Assembly (NCBI GenBank): GCA_041653835.1
Contig: JBAZEP010000016.1
Location: 1-34,864, forward strand
Length of the DNA: 34,864 nt
Direction: 5' to 3'
DNA from: UBA10183 sp041653835
GTDB lineage: Bacteria; Omnitrophota; Gorgyraeia; Gorgyraeales; Gorgyraeaceae
The notes under the pieces were generated by a model. That model did no database searches. It saw only the letters and a program-made list of their open reading frames with translations, and had not been told where the DNA came from. Shown piece by piece: positions 16,851 to 24,677 of the stretch. A program made the position numbers and the translations under genes. The first letter of the stretch is position 1. Every line of letters starts with the position of its first letter.

Positions 16851-18644
16851 ATGGATAAAAGCAAGATAAGGAATTTTTGTATTATTGCTCACATAGACCA
16901 CGGCAAGTCCACGCTCGCGGACAGGCTTATCCAGATTACGAACACAGTTGATAAGCGGCAATTCAGGGAGCAGCTGCTTGATGACATGGACCTTGAGCGG
17001 GAGCGCGGGATCACTATTAAAGCGAGCGCCGTAAGGATGTCGTATAAGGCGGCGGACGGGGATATTTACGAGTTGAACCTCATAGACACTCCCGGCCACG
17101 TGGATTTCAGTTATGAAGTCTCGAAATCTTTATCCGCCTGCGAAGGCGCGGTGCTCTTAGTGGACGCGGCACAGGGGGTCGAGGCGCAGACAGTGGCGAA
17201 TTTACAGCACGCACTCGACAAAAAACTCACCATAATACCCGTTATAAACAAGATCGATCTGCAGAATGCCGACCCTGAAAGGGTAAAAGAAGAGATAAAA
17301 GGGATACTGAAAACCGAGGATGATAAGATCATACTGGCAAGCGCCAAAGAAGGCACCGGGACCAGGGAACTTCTCGAAAGGATAATAAAGGACGTGCCTC
17401 CTCCGGTTGGCGACAAAGACGCGCCGCTCCAGGCGTTATTATTCGATTCAGCGTATGACACTTACAGGGGCGTTATAGTTTATGTAAGGGTCGTGAATGG
17501 CTTGATCAAAAAAGGCATGAACATACTCATGATGTCCAGTTCTAAAAAATATGAGGTCCAGGAAGTAGGCATACTCAGGCCCCAGATGGAGCCTGTGGAC
17601 AGCCTTTCATGCGGGGAGGTCGGCTATGCCGTCTGCCAGATAAAAGAAGCCAAGGACGTAAAGAACGGGGACACCATTACAGAAGCCAGGCGGCCCGCGG
17701 ACAAGCCCCTGATTGGTTATAAGCAGCTCAAGCCCATGGTGTTTTGCGGTATCTATCCAGTGAACGCCAAAGATTTTGATTTTCTCAAAAGCGCTATTGA
17801 AAAATTAGAATTAAGCGATTCATCCTTTGTGTATGAATCCGAGAATTCCCCATCCCTGGGATTCGGGTACAGGGCAGGTTTTCTCGGGCTTTTACACATG
17901 GAGATAGCCCAGGAAAGGCTGGAAAGGGAATACGGCCTGAACCTTGTCATTACCACGCCGAGCGTTGTTTATAAGGTAAGGGATAAAAAAGGGAAAGTTA
18001 CGGAAGTCGACAATCCCAGCAAACTGCCCGAACCTCAGAATATAGACGAGATCTCGGAGCCGTTCGCGACTACTTACATAATGGTGCCCCAGGACGCGGT
18101 AAGCATGGTCATAGAGTTCGCGAAATCCAGGCGCGGGGAATACAGCTCAACGGAATATATCTCCCATGATAAGATAAAGCTTACCTTTCAAATGCCGCTG
18201 TCCGAGCTCATAGTGGATTTTTATGATAAGATAAAATCCATGACAAGGGGATATGGTTCGCTTGATTATGAAATAAGCGAATACAGGCCGGGCAATCTCG
18301 TGAAACTTGACATATTGATAAACGGAGACCCGTGCGACGCGCTTTCTTCGATTGTCCATAAAGATAAGTCTCAGCAGAGGGGCAGGGTGCTCGCGGCAAA
18401 GCTCAAAGAACTTATACCGAGGCAGATGTTTGAAGTCGCGATACAGGCGGCAATAGGGAATAATGTAGTGGCGAGAGAAACAGTCAGGCCTATGGGCAAG
18501 AACGTGACCGCGAAATGCTACGGCGGGGATATTACCAGGAAGCGCAAGCTATGGGAGAAGCAGAAAGAAGGAAAAAAGAGGATGAAACAGTTCGGCAAGG
18601 TGCAGATACCGCAGGATGCTTTTTTAGCTGTGCTTAAAATTTAG
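16851..18644 (+). CDS. lepA: Elongation factor 4 (LepA), back-translocating GTPase
   Basis: Translational GTPase acting on the ribosome. The G motifs are AHIDHGKST (13-21), DTPGH (78-82) and NKID (133-136). The C-terminal LepA-specific domain is present (GGDITRKRKLWEKQKEGKKR), and there is no EF-G domain IV. At 597 residues it is standard. The ribosome site is weak. The next gene is lepB, the classic lepA-lepB pair of E. coli. The stop is TAG followed immediately by an in-frame TAA that begins a palindrome. Confidence 0.98.
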   Translation: MDKSKIRNFCIIAHIDHGKSTLADRLIQITNTVDKRQFREQLLDDMDLERERGITIKASAVRMSYKAADGDIYELNLIDTPGHVDFSYEVSKSLSACEGAVLLVDAAQGVEAQTVANLQHALDKKLTIIPVINKIDLQNADPERVKEEIKGILKTEDDKIILASAKEGTGTRELLERIIKDVPPPVGDKDAPLQALLFDSAYDTYRGVIVYVRVVNGLIKKGMNILMMSSSKKYEVQEVGILRPQMEPVDSLSCGEVGYAVCQIKEAKDVKNGDTITEARRPADKPLIGYKQLKPMVFCGIYPVNAKDFDFLKSAIEKLELSDSSFVYESENSPSLGFGYRAGFLGLLHMEIAQERLEREYGLNLVITTPSVVYKVRDKKGKVTEVDNPSKLPEPQNIDEISEPFATTYIMVPQDAVSMVIEFAKSRRGEYSSTEYISHDKIKLTFQMPLSELIVDFYDKIKSMTRGYGSLDYEISEYRPGNLVKLDILINGDPCDALSSIVHKDKSQQRGRVLAAKLKELIPRQMFEVAIQAAIGNNVVARETVRPMGKNVTAKCYGGDITRKRKLWEKQKEGKKRMKQFGKVQIPQDAFLAVLKI

Positions 18645-18681
18645 TAATGTTACAAAGTGACAGTGTCATTTTGTAACATTA
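18645..18681. repeat. 37-base palindrome after lepA, GACAgTGTC core
   Basis: Arms of 18 bases, TAATGTTACAAAGTGACA (18645-18662) and TGTCATTTTGTAACATTA (18664-18681), pair with a single G-T mismatch around one G. The left arm begins on an in-frame TAA directly after the lepA TAG. No T-run follows; the lepB ribosome site lies 12 bases downstream. The core is the reverse complement of that at 4925 and 27248. Confidence 0.88.
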
Positions 18682-18702
18682 GATAAAATAAAAAGGAGTA
18701 TT

Positions 18703-19242
18703 ATGAACGATAAGATGCGTTATTTGATGAAAGAATGGGTCGAGCCTATAATTATAGCCTTGATACTCGCGCTTATAATAAGGACTTTCGTGGTGCAGGC
18801 GTTCAAGATACCCACGGGTTCGATGAGGCAGACTTTGATAGAGGGTGACAGGATACTGGTAAATAAATTCATATATAAATTTACCCAGCCGAAAAGGGGG
18901 GATGTCATAGTTTTTGTATCCCCGGAAGACAAAAAAAAGGATTTTATAAAAAGGCTTGTGGGTTTACCCGGTGAAAATATCGAGATCTCCGGCGGCGCCA
19001 TCATGATAAACAATGTCCCCGTGGAAGAAAAATCCATAACAGGCAGGAGGTATTATAACAGGGGAGAGTTCGGCATGGAGGGCCAGGTTATCACTATCCC
19101 GGCGGACGCGTATTACGTGCTGGGGGATAACAGTATTTCCAGCCGCGACTCGAGGTACTGGGGCTTCATGCCCAGGAAGTACCTGCTGGGCAAGGCGTTC
19201 TTGATATATTGGCCGCCCAACAGGATCGGGATGATCAGATAA
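18703..19242 (+). CDS. lepB: Signal peptidase I
   Basis: Removes signal peptides from exported proteins at the outer face of the cytoplasmic membrane. One N-terminal membrane helix (about 15-32) is followed by the nucleophile S40 in PTGSMRQTL and the general-base K83 in FIKRLVGLPGE, then the GDNSISSRDSRYWG box. At 179 residues it is a compact form, close to the Gram-positive type. AAAAGGAG precedes the ATG. It follows lepA across the palindrome and probably processes the exported proteins encoded in this window. Confidence 0.96.
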   Translation: MNDKMRYLMKEWVEPIIIALILALIIRTFVVQAFKIPTGSMRQTLIEGDRILVNKFIYKFTQPKRGDVIVFVSPEDKKKDFIKRLVGLPGENIEISGGAIMINNVPVEEKSITGRRYYNRGEFGMEGQVITIPADAYYVLGDNSISSRDSRYWGFMPRKYLLGKAFLIYWPPNRIGMIR

Positions 19243-19249
19243 AAATATA

Positions 19250-19278
19250 TTGTTAACGCCGTTGAAGTTTGTTATAAT
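19250..19278 (+). promoter_or_regulatory. Promoter for the lipoprotein gene
   Basis: TTGTTA (19250-19255), a 17-base spacer, and an exact TATAAT (19273-19278). The leader before the ATG at 19377 is about 90 bases, long for this region, and contains a hairpin at 19344-19364. Confidence 0.7.
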
Positions 19279-19343
19279 TAAAACAAAGGGAAAAGAAAGG
19301 TCCCACGCCGTATATACGCGGGTATAAGGGCGGATTCGGGATT

Positions 19344-19364
19344 AAATTTTGTTTCACAAAATTT
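19344..19364 (+). promoter_or_regulatory. Leader hairpin just before the lipoprotein ribosome site
   Basis: AAATTTTGT (19344-19352) and ACAAAATTT (19356-19364) pair perfectly around a TTC loop. The ribosome site GAGAGG (19365-19370) begins at the next base, so the helix could tune access to it. The stem is A/T-rich and weak; a role is inferred only. Confidence 0.45.
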
Positions 19365-19376
19365 GAGAGGTGCGCT

Positions 19377-19679
19377 ATGAAAAAATATACGGTATTAGTA
19401 TTATTGCTGGTATTGGTTATAGCGGCAGGCTGTACAAGCACGCAGAAAGGCGCGGGCGTAGGCGGCCTGGTAGGGGCAGGCGCGGGCGCTATAATCGGCC
19501 ACCAGTCAGGGCATACGGCTGAAGGCGCGCTGATAGGCGGCGCCGCTGGCGCGGCAGGCGGAGCGCTTATAGGCGACGCAATGGACGCCAAGTTCTGTCC
19601 TGTTTGCGGCAAGCAATTCGGCTCAGATGTGCAGTACTGCCCGGACGACGGAACAGAGTTAAAGGTTATACAAAAATAA
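19377..19679 (+). CDS. Glycine-zipper lipoprotein with zinc-ribbon-like C-terminus
   Basis: The N-terminus is a lipoprotein signal with lipobox IAAGC (C20 as the lipidated residue). Residues about 26-64 are a glycine zipper (repeated GxxxG, as in OmpA-like and SlyB/YMGG proteins), likely to insert into or span a membrane. The tail carries CPVCG and YCPDDG, a zinc-ribbon-like pattern with three of the usual four cysteines, the last replaced by Asp. At 100 residues it is complete. A zinc-ribbon-type end on a glycine-zipper lipoprotein is uncommon. It has its own promoter. Its function is unknown. Confidence 0.8.
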   Translation: MKKYTVLVLLLVLVIAAGCTSTQKGAGVGGLVGAGAGAIIGHQSGHTAEGALIGGAAGAAGGALIGDAMDAKFCPVCGKQFGSDVQYCPDDGTELKVIQK

Positions 19680-19700
19680 AATTTTAGTATGACCAAAACG

Positions 19701-19751
19701 ACCCAGCATTTTCTACTATAAAGATATGTTTTGAAGTAGAAAGTGCTGGGT
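19701..19751. repeat. Inverted repeat between the lipoprotein gene and acsV
   Basis: Arms of 17 bases, ACCCAGCATTTTCTACT (19701-19717) and AGTAGAAAGTGCTGGGT (19735-19751), pair with one G-T wobble around a 17-base loop; TTTAATTCTT follows. It may terminate the lipoprotein transcript. It ends nine bases before the acsV ATG and leaves no room for a normal ribosome site, so it could instead control acsV. Confidence 0.75.
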
Positions 19752-19760
19752 TTAATTCTT

Positions 19761-21689
19761 ATGGAAGAATTCAAGATAACTTTTTTACCGGAGCGTAAAT
19801 CCGTGCTTATAGACAGGGGTACGGATTTACTGACAGCTGCTTTAAAGACAGGTATACATATTTATAACAGCTGTGGCGGTGAGGGTGTGTGCGGGAGATG
19901 CAAGGTTGTGATCAAAAAAGGCGATTATATAACAGAAGATAGCGGCAGGATTACCGAAAAAGAACGGGAAATGGGTTATGCTCTTGCCTGCAGGACCACG
20001 CCCGAATCGAACATGGAGGTATTTGTACCCGAAGAATCCAGGCTGGGAGACCTCGAGATACTTACGGAGGAATTGAAGGCCAAGCGCCTGGCAGGGCTTT
20101 ATACGCCGGTAGAAGAAATAGAGGAAGAACATTACAGCGCCGCTTCAAAAGTTTTCAAGCACGGCCCGTTATCCACAAAGCTTTTTCTAAAACTGCCCAG
20201 GCCTACCATTGACGACAATATAGGGGACGCGGACAGACTGTTGAGGGAGATAAAAAAGCATCACAAGGAAATCCATATAATACAGACAGGACTCAGCAAT
20301 ATAAAAAGACTGCCAAGGCTTTTAAGGGAAAGTGACTGGGAAGTTACCGTAACCCTGGGGAACAGGAACGGCACAACCGAGGCCGTACTTATTGAACCCG
20401 GCAACAGGTCCGGGGAAAATTTCGGTGTGGCCATAGACATAGGCACGACCACTATAGTGGCTTACCTTGTGGACCTGAATTCCAGGAAAGTGGCCGGCTC
20501 AAAGGCAAGTTATAATCCACAGGTGGATTTCGGTGAGGATGTCATCTCAAGGATTATTTTTGCCCAGCATGAGAAAGGCCTGGAAAAACTGCACCACGCG
20601 ATAGTGGATACGGTAAATACCCTCATCGACAGCCTTGTTAGCGGAGCGAAGCTTACCCTGGATGACGTGACAGCGGTTACCTGCGCTGGAAACACCACGA
20701 TGACGCACCTGCTTTTAAAGATAGACCCGGCACAGATACGAAAAGACCCGTACATACCGGCTGTTAATTTTATGCCTGTGATAAGGGCGGCTGAGGCCGG
20801 GATAAAGATAAATCCAAGGGGCCTGCTCGCGTGCCTCCCGTGCATCGGGAGCTATGTGGGCGGAGATATAATAGCCGGTATCCTTGCCTCGGGCATGGAT
20901 AAGGCAAAAGACCTTTGTCTTTTCATAGACTTAGGCACGAACGGCGAGGTAGTGCTTGGCAACAAAGAATGGCTGATGGCATGTTCCACCTCGGCCGGCC
21001 CTTGTTTCGAAGGGGGCGGCCTTAAGTGCGGGGTACGGGCCATGAAGGGAGCCATACAGAATATCTCCATAAAAAAGAATTCTCTTGAGGTCCAGACTAT
21101 CGGCGATATGCCTCCAAAAGGCATATGCGGTTCCGGGATAGTGGATATAATAAGCGAACTGTTGAAAAATAGAATAATAGACCGCTCGGGCAGGATGAAG
21201 CAGAACACCGTATGCGAGATCAGGGATTTCGATGGGGTAAAAGAAGCGGTGCTTGTAAAAGCCGGGGATTCAGCCACAGGCAAAGATATAACCGTGGACG
21301 AAAATGACATAAAAAATTTAATACATTCAAAAGGAGCTATCTATACCGGCATTGAGGTACTGCTGAAAGAGGCCGGGTTCGGGAAGGAAGACATAAAACA
21401 TGTTTTCATCGCGGGCGGGCTGGGCACTGCCCTGAATATCCGGTCGGCTATCAATATAGGGCTTTTACCGGATCTGGCGGAAAAGAATTTTATTTTTCTC
21501 GGGAATACGTCGGTGGCAGGGGCCAAGATGTGCCTTTTATCGAGCGAGGCGAGTGACGCGGCAAAGATGATAGCGGATAAAACAGCGTACCTGGATTTGA
21601 GCACCAGCGCGTCTTTTATGAATAATTACAGCGCGGCGTTATTTCTGCCGCATACGGATATGAAGTTATTTCCGAGCGTTAAACTATAA
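19761..21689 (+). CDS. acsV: Reductive activator of corrinoid protein (RACo-type, 2Fe-2S plus ASKHA ATPase, DUF4445)
   Basis: ATP-driven reactivator that re-reduces Co(II) in the AcsCD corrinoid protein. The N-terminal plant-type ferredoxin domain has C38, C44, C47 and C77 (C-x5-C-x2-C-x29-C). After a linker, the ASKHA ATPase core shows IDIGTTT (225-231), FIDLGTNGE (D390) and a late AGGLGTALN. From ATG 19761 it is 642 residues, typical of RACo. A GTG at 19743 is also possible but would put the start inside the inverted repeat. No clear Shine-Dalgarno sequence precedes either start. It is followed by acsF, acsD and acsE, which settles the role over other DUF4445 proteins that serve methyltransferases. 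Confidence 0.92.
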   Translation: MEEFKITFLPERKSVLIDRGTDLLTAALKTGIHIYNSCGGEGVCGRCKVVIKKGDYITEDSGRITEKEREMGYALACRTTPESNMEVFVPEESRLGDLEILTEELKAKRLAGLYTPVEEIEEEHYSAASKVFKHGPLSTKLFLKLPRPTIDDNIGDADRLLREIKKHHKEIHIIQTGLSNIKRLPRLLRESDWEVTVTLGNRNGTTEAVLIEPGNRSGENFGVAIDIGTTTIVAYLVDLNSRKVAGSKASYNPQVDFGEDVISRIIFAQHEKGLEKLHHAIVDTVNTLIDSLVSGAKLTLDDVTAVTCAGNTTMTHLLLKIDPAQIRKDPYIPAVNFMPVIRAAEAGIKINPRGLLACLPCIGSYVGGDIIAGILASGMDKAKDLCLFIDLGTNGEVVLGNKEWLMACSTSAGPCFEGGGLKCGVRAMKGAIQNISIKKNSLEVQTIGDMPPKGICGSGIVDIISELLKNRIIDRSGRMKQNTVCEIRDFDGVKEAVLVKAGDSATGKDITVDENDIKNLIHSKGAIYTGIEVLLKEAGFGKEDIKHVFIAGGLGTALNIRSAINIGLLPDLAEKNFIFLGNTSVAGAKMCLLSSEASDAAKMIADKTAYLDLSTSASFMNNYSAALFLPHTDMKLFPSVKL

Positions 21690-21693
21690 AGAT

Positions 21694-22443
21694 ATGGCAT
21701 ACATTATAGCGATAGCGGGCAAGGGCGGGGTAGGCAAGACAACGATTTCCGCCATGCTTACGCGCTACCTCTTGAATATCGACAAGCCTGTCCTGGCAGT
21801 AGATGCCGATCCTAATTCCAATCTAAGCGCGGCGCTGGGACTTGCCTGCGGGGATACCATAGCGGACATAAGGGAAGAGGTTAAAAAGCGCTCCCCAGGC
21901 GGATTTTCCAAAAGCGAATTCTTCGGCTTGAGGCTGGAAGAGGCGCTTAGCGAGGGAAACGGATTCGACCTTCTTGTCATGGGCAGACCCGAAGGCCCGG
22001 GTTGTTACTGCGCGATAAATAATATATTAAGGGAATACCTTGCCGCCCTGGCGGGGAAATACAAATTCACGGTTATAGATAACGAAGCGGGCATGGAGCA
22101 TTTATCGAGGCGCACGGCATCCGATATAGACATGCTCTTTCTCGTAAGCGATACAACGGCGGTAGGCATAAATTCGGCCATAAACGCCTTTTGTACCGCA
22201 AAGAGCGCGGGCCTGAAGATAAAAGACACAGCGCTGATCATAAATAAATCGGATGTTTTGCCCGGAGCGGATAAGGTAAAATTAATAGAAAACGCCGGCT
22301 TAAAAATAGCCGGCTGCATTCCTTTCTCGGAAGATATCCGCAATAACAGCGAAAAGGGGAATACGCCGATCGAATTAAACGCCGGCGCGGAGAAAGTATT
22401 TAACGGTTTATTTCACCGCGAAAAATCCGCACGTATTATATAG
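21694..22443 (+). CDS. acsF: CODH/ACS nickel-insertion ATPase (CooC/AcsF)
   Basis: MinD-like ATPase of the CooC family that loads nickel into CODH or ACS. The deviant Walker A motif GKGGVGKTT (9-17) is followed by VDADPNSNL and the CooC-specific C104-x-C106 motif in GPGCYCAINN, which binds metal at the dimer interface. At 249 residues it is standard. It begins four bases after acsV with no obvious ribosome site, so it probably depends on coupling to acsV translation. Whether it serves CODH (CooC) or ACS (AcsF) cannot be told from sequence; the ACS context suggests AcsF. Confidence 0.94.
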   Translation: MAYIIAIAGKGGVGKTTISAMLTRYLLNIDKPVLAVDADPNSNLSAALGLACGDTIADIREEVKKRSPGGFSKSEFFGLRLEEALSEGNGFDLLVMGRPEGPGCYCAINNILREYLAALAGKYKFTVIDNEAGMEHLSRRTASDIDMLFLVSDTTAVGINSAINAFCTAKSAGLKIKDTALIINKSDVLPGADKVKLIENAGLKIAGCIPFSEDIRNNSEKGNTPIELNAGAEKVFNGLFHREKSARII

Positions 22444-22457
22444 TAATTCATAAAAGA

Positions 22458-22492
22458 TTGTCTTGCGTCATCCTGTGGATTACGTAAGACAA
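22458..22492. repeat. Inverted repeat between acsF and acsD
   Basis: TTGTCTTGCGTCATCC (22458-22473) and GGATTACGTAAGACAA (22477-22492) pair with one G-T wobble and one C/T mismatch around a TGT loop. It begins 14 bases after the acsF stop, so unlike six others here it is not stop-anchored. No T-run follows. It may be a processing or stability site that sets acsF and acsD levels apart. Confidence 0.7.
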
Positions 22493-22513
22493 GTGCTCAT
22501 TTGAGGAGACGCG

Positions 22514-23416
22514 ATGGAAAGATTGATAGAGAAATGGCAGGACAGGATAAGCGAGGTGGTAATTGGGACGAAAAAGCCAATAAAGATAGGCGGGGAAACA
22601 GGTATCTATTTCATAGACGGCGAAGACAAATGCCCTAACCCGCCGGTCGTGGCGATGGAGGTCTGGGATATGGAGCCTGAGCCGTGGCCAGACAGCCTTA
22701 AATCGCGCTTCGGAAAAGCGCTTAGCGACCCCGCAGAGTGGGCTAAACTGTGCGTAAATGAATTTTCAGCTGATATCATATGCTTAAGGCTTGCCGCCAC
22801 GCACCCTGATTCCAAAAACGCCTCCGCCGGAGAAGCGGGGAAAACCCTGGAAAAGGTCATGAAGGCGGTTTCCGTTCCGCTTATAGTCATAGGGAGTTCC
22901 GCCCCTGAAAAAGATAACGAAGTTATGGCGCATTGCGCGAACGTTGCAAAAGGGGAAAACTGCCTGTTTGGTATCGCGACCCAGGCAAACTATAAGACAT
23001 TGGCCGCGGCGTGCCTCAGTTCCGGACACGCTATAATTTCGGAAGCGCCTATCGATATAAACATCGCGAAACAATTGAATATCCTTATTTGCGATATGCA
23101 GTTTCCTGCGGACAAGATAGTCATACACCATGCCACAGGCGCCCTGGGTTACGGTCTTGAATACACCTATTCTATAATGGAAAGGACCCGGCTCGCGGGT
23201 CTCTCCGGGGACAAAATGCTCTCTATGCCCATGATAAGTTTCGCGGGCCAGGAGTCATGGCGGACAAAAGAGGCCAAGACAGGGGGCGCGGATACAGGGG
23301 TCTTATGGGAAACAGCGACTGCCGCGGCGTACCTGAACTCAGGCGCGGACATACTTGTAATGAATCATCCGAAAGCGGTGGAGGAAATTAAAAAAACCAT
23401 AAAACAGTTAGCGTAG
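22514..23416 (+). CDS. acsD: Corrinoid iron-sulfur protein small (delta) subunit
   Basis: TIM-barrel partner of AcsC in the methyl-carrying corrinoid protein. Family features include the N-terminal IKIGGETGIYFIDGEDKCPN (23-42), VWDMEPEPWP, and LGYGLEYTYSIMERTRLAGL (about 214-233). At 300 residues it is close to acetogen AcsD (about 320). A GAGGAG ribosome site lies shortly upstream. It directly precedes acsE, its methyl donor enzyme, while acsC is about 19.5 kb away. The archaeal CdhD is longer, so the bacterial symbol fits better. Confidence 0.94.
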   Translation: MERLIEKWQDRISEVVIGTKKPIKIGGETGIYFIDGEDKCPNPPVVAMEVWDMEPEPWPDSLKSRFGKALSDPAEWAKLCVNEFSADIICLRLAATHPDSKNASAGEAGKTLEKVMKAVSVPLIVIGSSAPEKDNEVMAHCANVAKGENCLFGIATQANYKTLAAACLSSGHAIISEAPIDINIAKQLNILICDMQFPADKIVIHHATGALGYGLEYTYSIMERTRLAGLSGDKMLSMPMISFAGQESWRTKEAKTGGADTGVLWETATAAAYLNSGADILVMNHPKAVEEIKKTIKQLA

Positions 23417-23426
23417 GGAGCGTATT

Positions 23427-24221
23427 ATGTTTCTGATCGGTGAGCGTATTAACGGCATGTTCAAGGATGTAGCGAAAGCCATAAAAGAAAAAGATAAGGC
23501 GTTTATTCAAAACCTCGCGCTTAAGCAGGTTGCGTGCGGTTCAAGCGCCCTTGACGTAAATGTAGGGCCTTCATCGGATAACCCGAAAGATGCCATGGAA
23601 TGGCTCGTCAGGACTATCGGGGAGGTATCAAACATACCGCTTGCTATAGATACCACGAAGCAGGACGTGATGGAGGCGGGCCTCAAAGCGTGCAAATCCA
23701 AAGCGATAATAAATTCCGTGAACGCGAACGAGGAAAAGATGAAGAATCTTTTCGGGCTTGCCGGGAAATACAAGGCGTCTGTCATAGGCCTTACCATGGA
23801 CAAGGCTGGCATCCCGAAAGACAGCGAAGGCAGGATGGAGCTCGCGATGAAGATAGTGGCGTCCTGCATGGAATACGGCGTAGATACTTCCGAGCTTTAC
23901 CTGGACGCGGTTATATTGCCGGTAAATGTCGCCCAGCCGCACGTAAAGGAAGTCCTGAAAACCATACGGGATTCGAAATTGCTGGCGCAGCCTGCCCCGA
24001 AAACAGTGGTGGGCCTCTCCAACGTATCCCAGGGCTCTCCCGCTCAACATAGAAATTTAATAAACAGGACATTCCTTGCTATGGCTGTAGCCAATGGCCT
24101 GGACGCGGCGATACTGGACGTGACCGATAAAGAATTGATGGACACGCTCATAACAGCAGAATTATTGATGGAAAAACAGCTTTACTGCGATTCGTACCTT
24201 GACGCGTATAGAAAAAAATAG
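23427..24221 (+). CDS. acsE: Methyltetrahydrofolate:corrinoid iron-sulfur protein methyltransferase
   Basis: Transfers the methyl group from methyl-tetrahydrofolate to the AcsCD cobalamin. It is a single pterin-binding TIM barrel of 264 residues. The folate-contacting residues D75 (AIDTT), N96 (IINS), D160 (LYLD) and N199 (GLSNVSQG) fall at the same numbers as in the Moorella thermoacetica enzyme, which argues strongly for this activity rather than a MetH fragment. GGGAG precedes the ATG. It ends the acsV-acsF-acsD-acsE run, and the next gene follows after nine bases. Confidence 0.96.
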   Translation: MFLIGERINGMFKDVAKAIKEKDKAFIQNLALKQVACGSSALDVNVGPSSDNPKDAMEWLVRTIGEVSNIPLAIDTTKQDVMEAGLKACKSKAIINSVNANEEKMKNLFGLAGKYKASVIGLTMDKAGIPKDSEGRMELAMKIVASCMEYGVDTSELYLDAVILPVNVAQPHVKEVLKTIRDSKLLAQPAPKTVVGLSNVSQGSPAQHRNLINRTFLAMAVANGLDAAILDVTDKELMDTLITAELLMEKQLYCDSYLDAYRKK

Positions 24222-24230
24222 GGGACAACC

Positions 24231-24650
24231 ATGGCGATAATCTCGAAAAAAATAAAATTCAATACCAAGGGCGGCACCGATATAATAAACATTACCAAGG
24301 AAGCGGCGTCCATTGTCCTGGGTTCCGGCATGAAGAACGGGTCTGTTACTATTTTTGTGCCCGGTTCCACAGCCAGCATAACGACTGTCGAATATGAACC
24401 CGGGCTTGTCGATGACCTCAAGGCGTTCTTTGAAAAAATAGCGCCATGCTCAGCCGTCTATCAGCATAATATAAGATGGCAGGACGGGAACGGTTATTCC
24501 CACGTAAGAGCGTCCCTGATGGGGCCGGGTATAACCGTGCCTTTTATCGATAGTAAAATGCAATTAGGCAGATGGCAGCAGATAATATTGATAGATTTTG
24601 ACAACAGGCCGCGGGACAGAGAGCTTATAGTACAAGTTATTGGAGAATAA
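24231..24650 (+). CDS. YjbQ/UPF0047 family protein
   Basis: Small conserved protein (139 residues); E. coli YjbQ has weak thiamine-phosphate synthase activity, but the true role is unsettled. The family blocks are present: FVPGSTASITTVEYEPG (42-58), QHN with H79, DGNGYSHVRASLMGPGITVP (85-104) and LGRWQQIILIDFD (112-124). It starts nine bases after acsE with an AGGGGA ribosome site and is followed by the HPS-RraA fusion, so it travels with one-carbon genes here. A role in that pathway is only a guess from position. Confidence 0.88.
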   Translation: MAIISKKIKFNTKGGTDIINITKEAASIVLGSGMKNGSVTIFVPGSTASITTVEYEPGLVDDLKAFFEKIAPCSAVYQHNIRWQDGNGYSHVRASLMGPGITVPFIDSKMQLGRWQQIILIDFDNRPRDRELIVQVIGE

Positions 24651-24677
24651 ACCATGCCGATCGGATTGAGGTAGTTT

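Noticed and set aside
3031..19700. Mobile element explaining the split acs cluster
   Set aside because: No transposase, integrase, tRNA-linked site or direct repeat was found at either boundary; all genes between are ordinary housekeeping or exported-protein genes.
24654..24674. Six-codon mini-frame (MPIGLR) before the HPS-RraA gene
   Set aside because: Too short to support, no pattern of a leader peptide, and no hairpin beside it.
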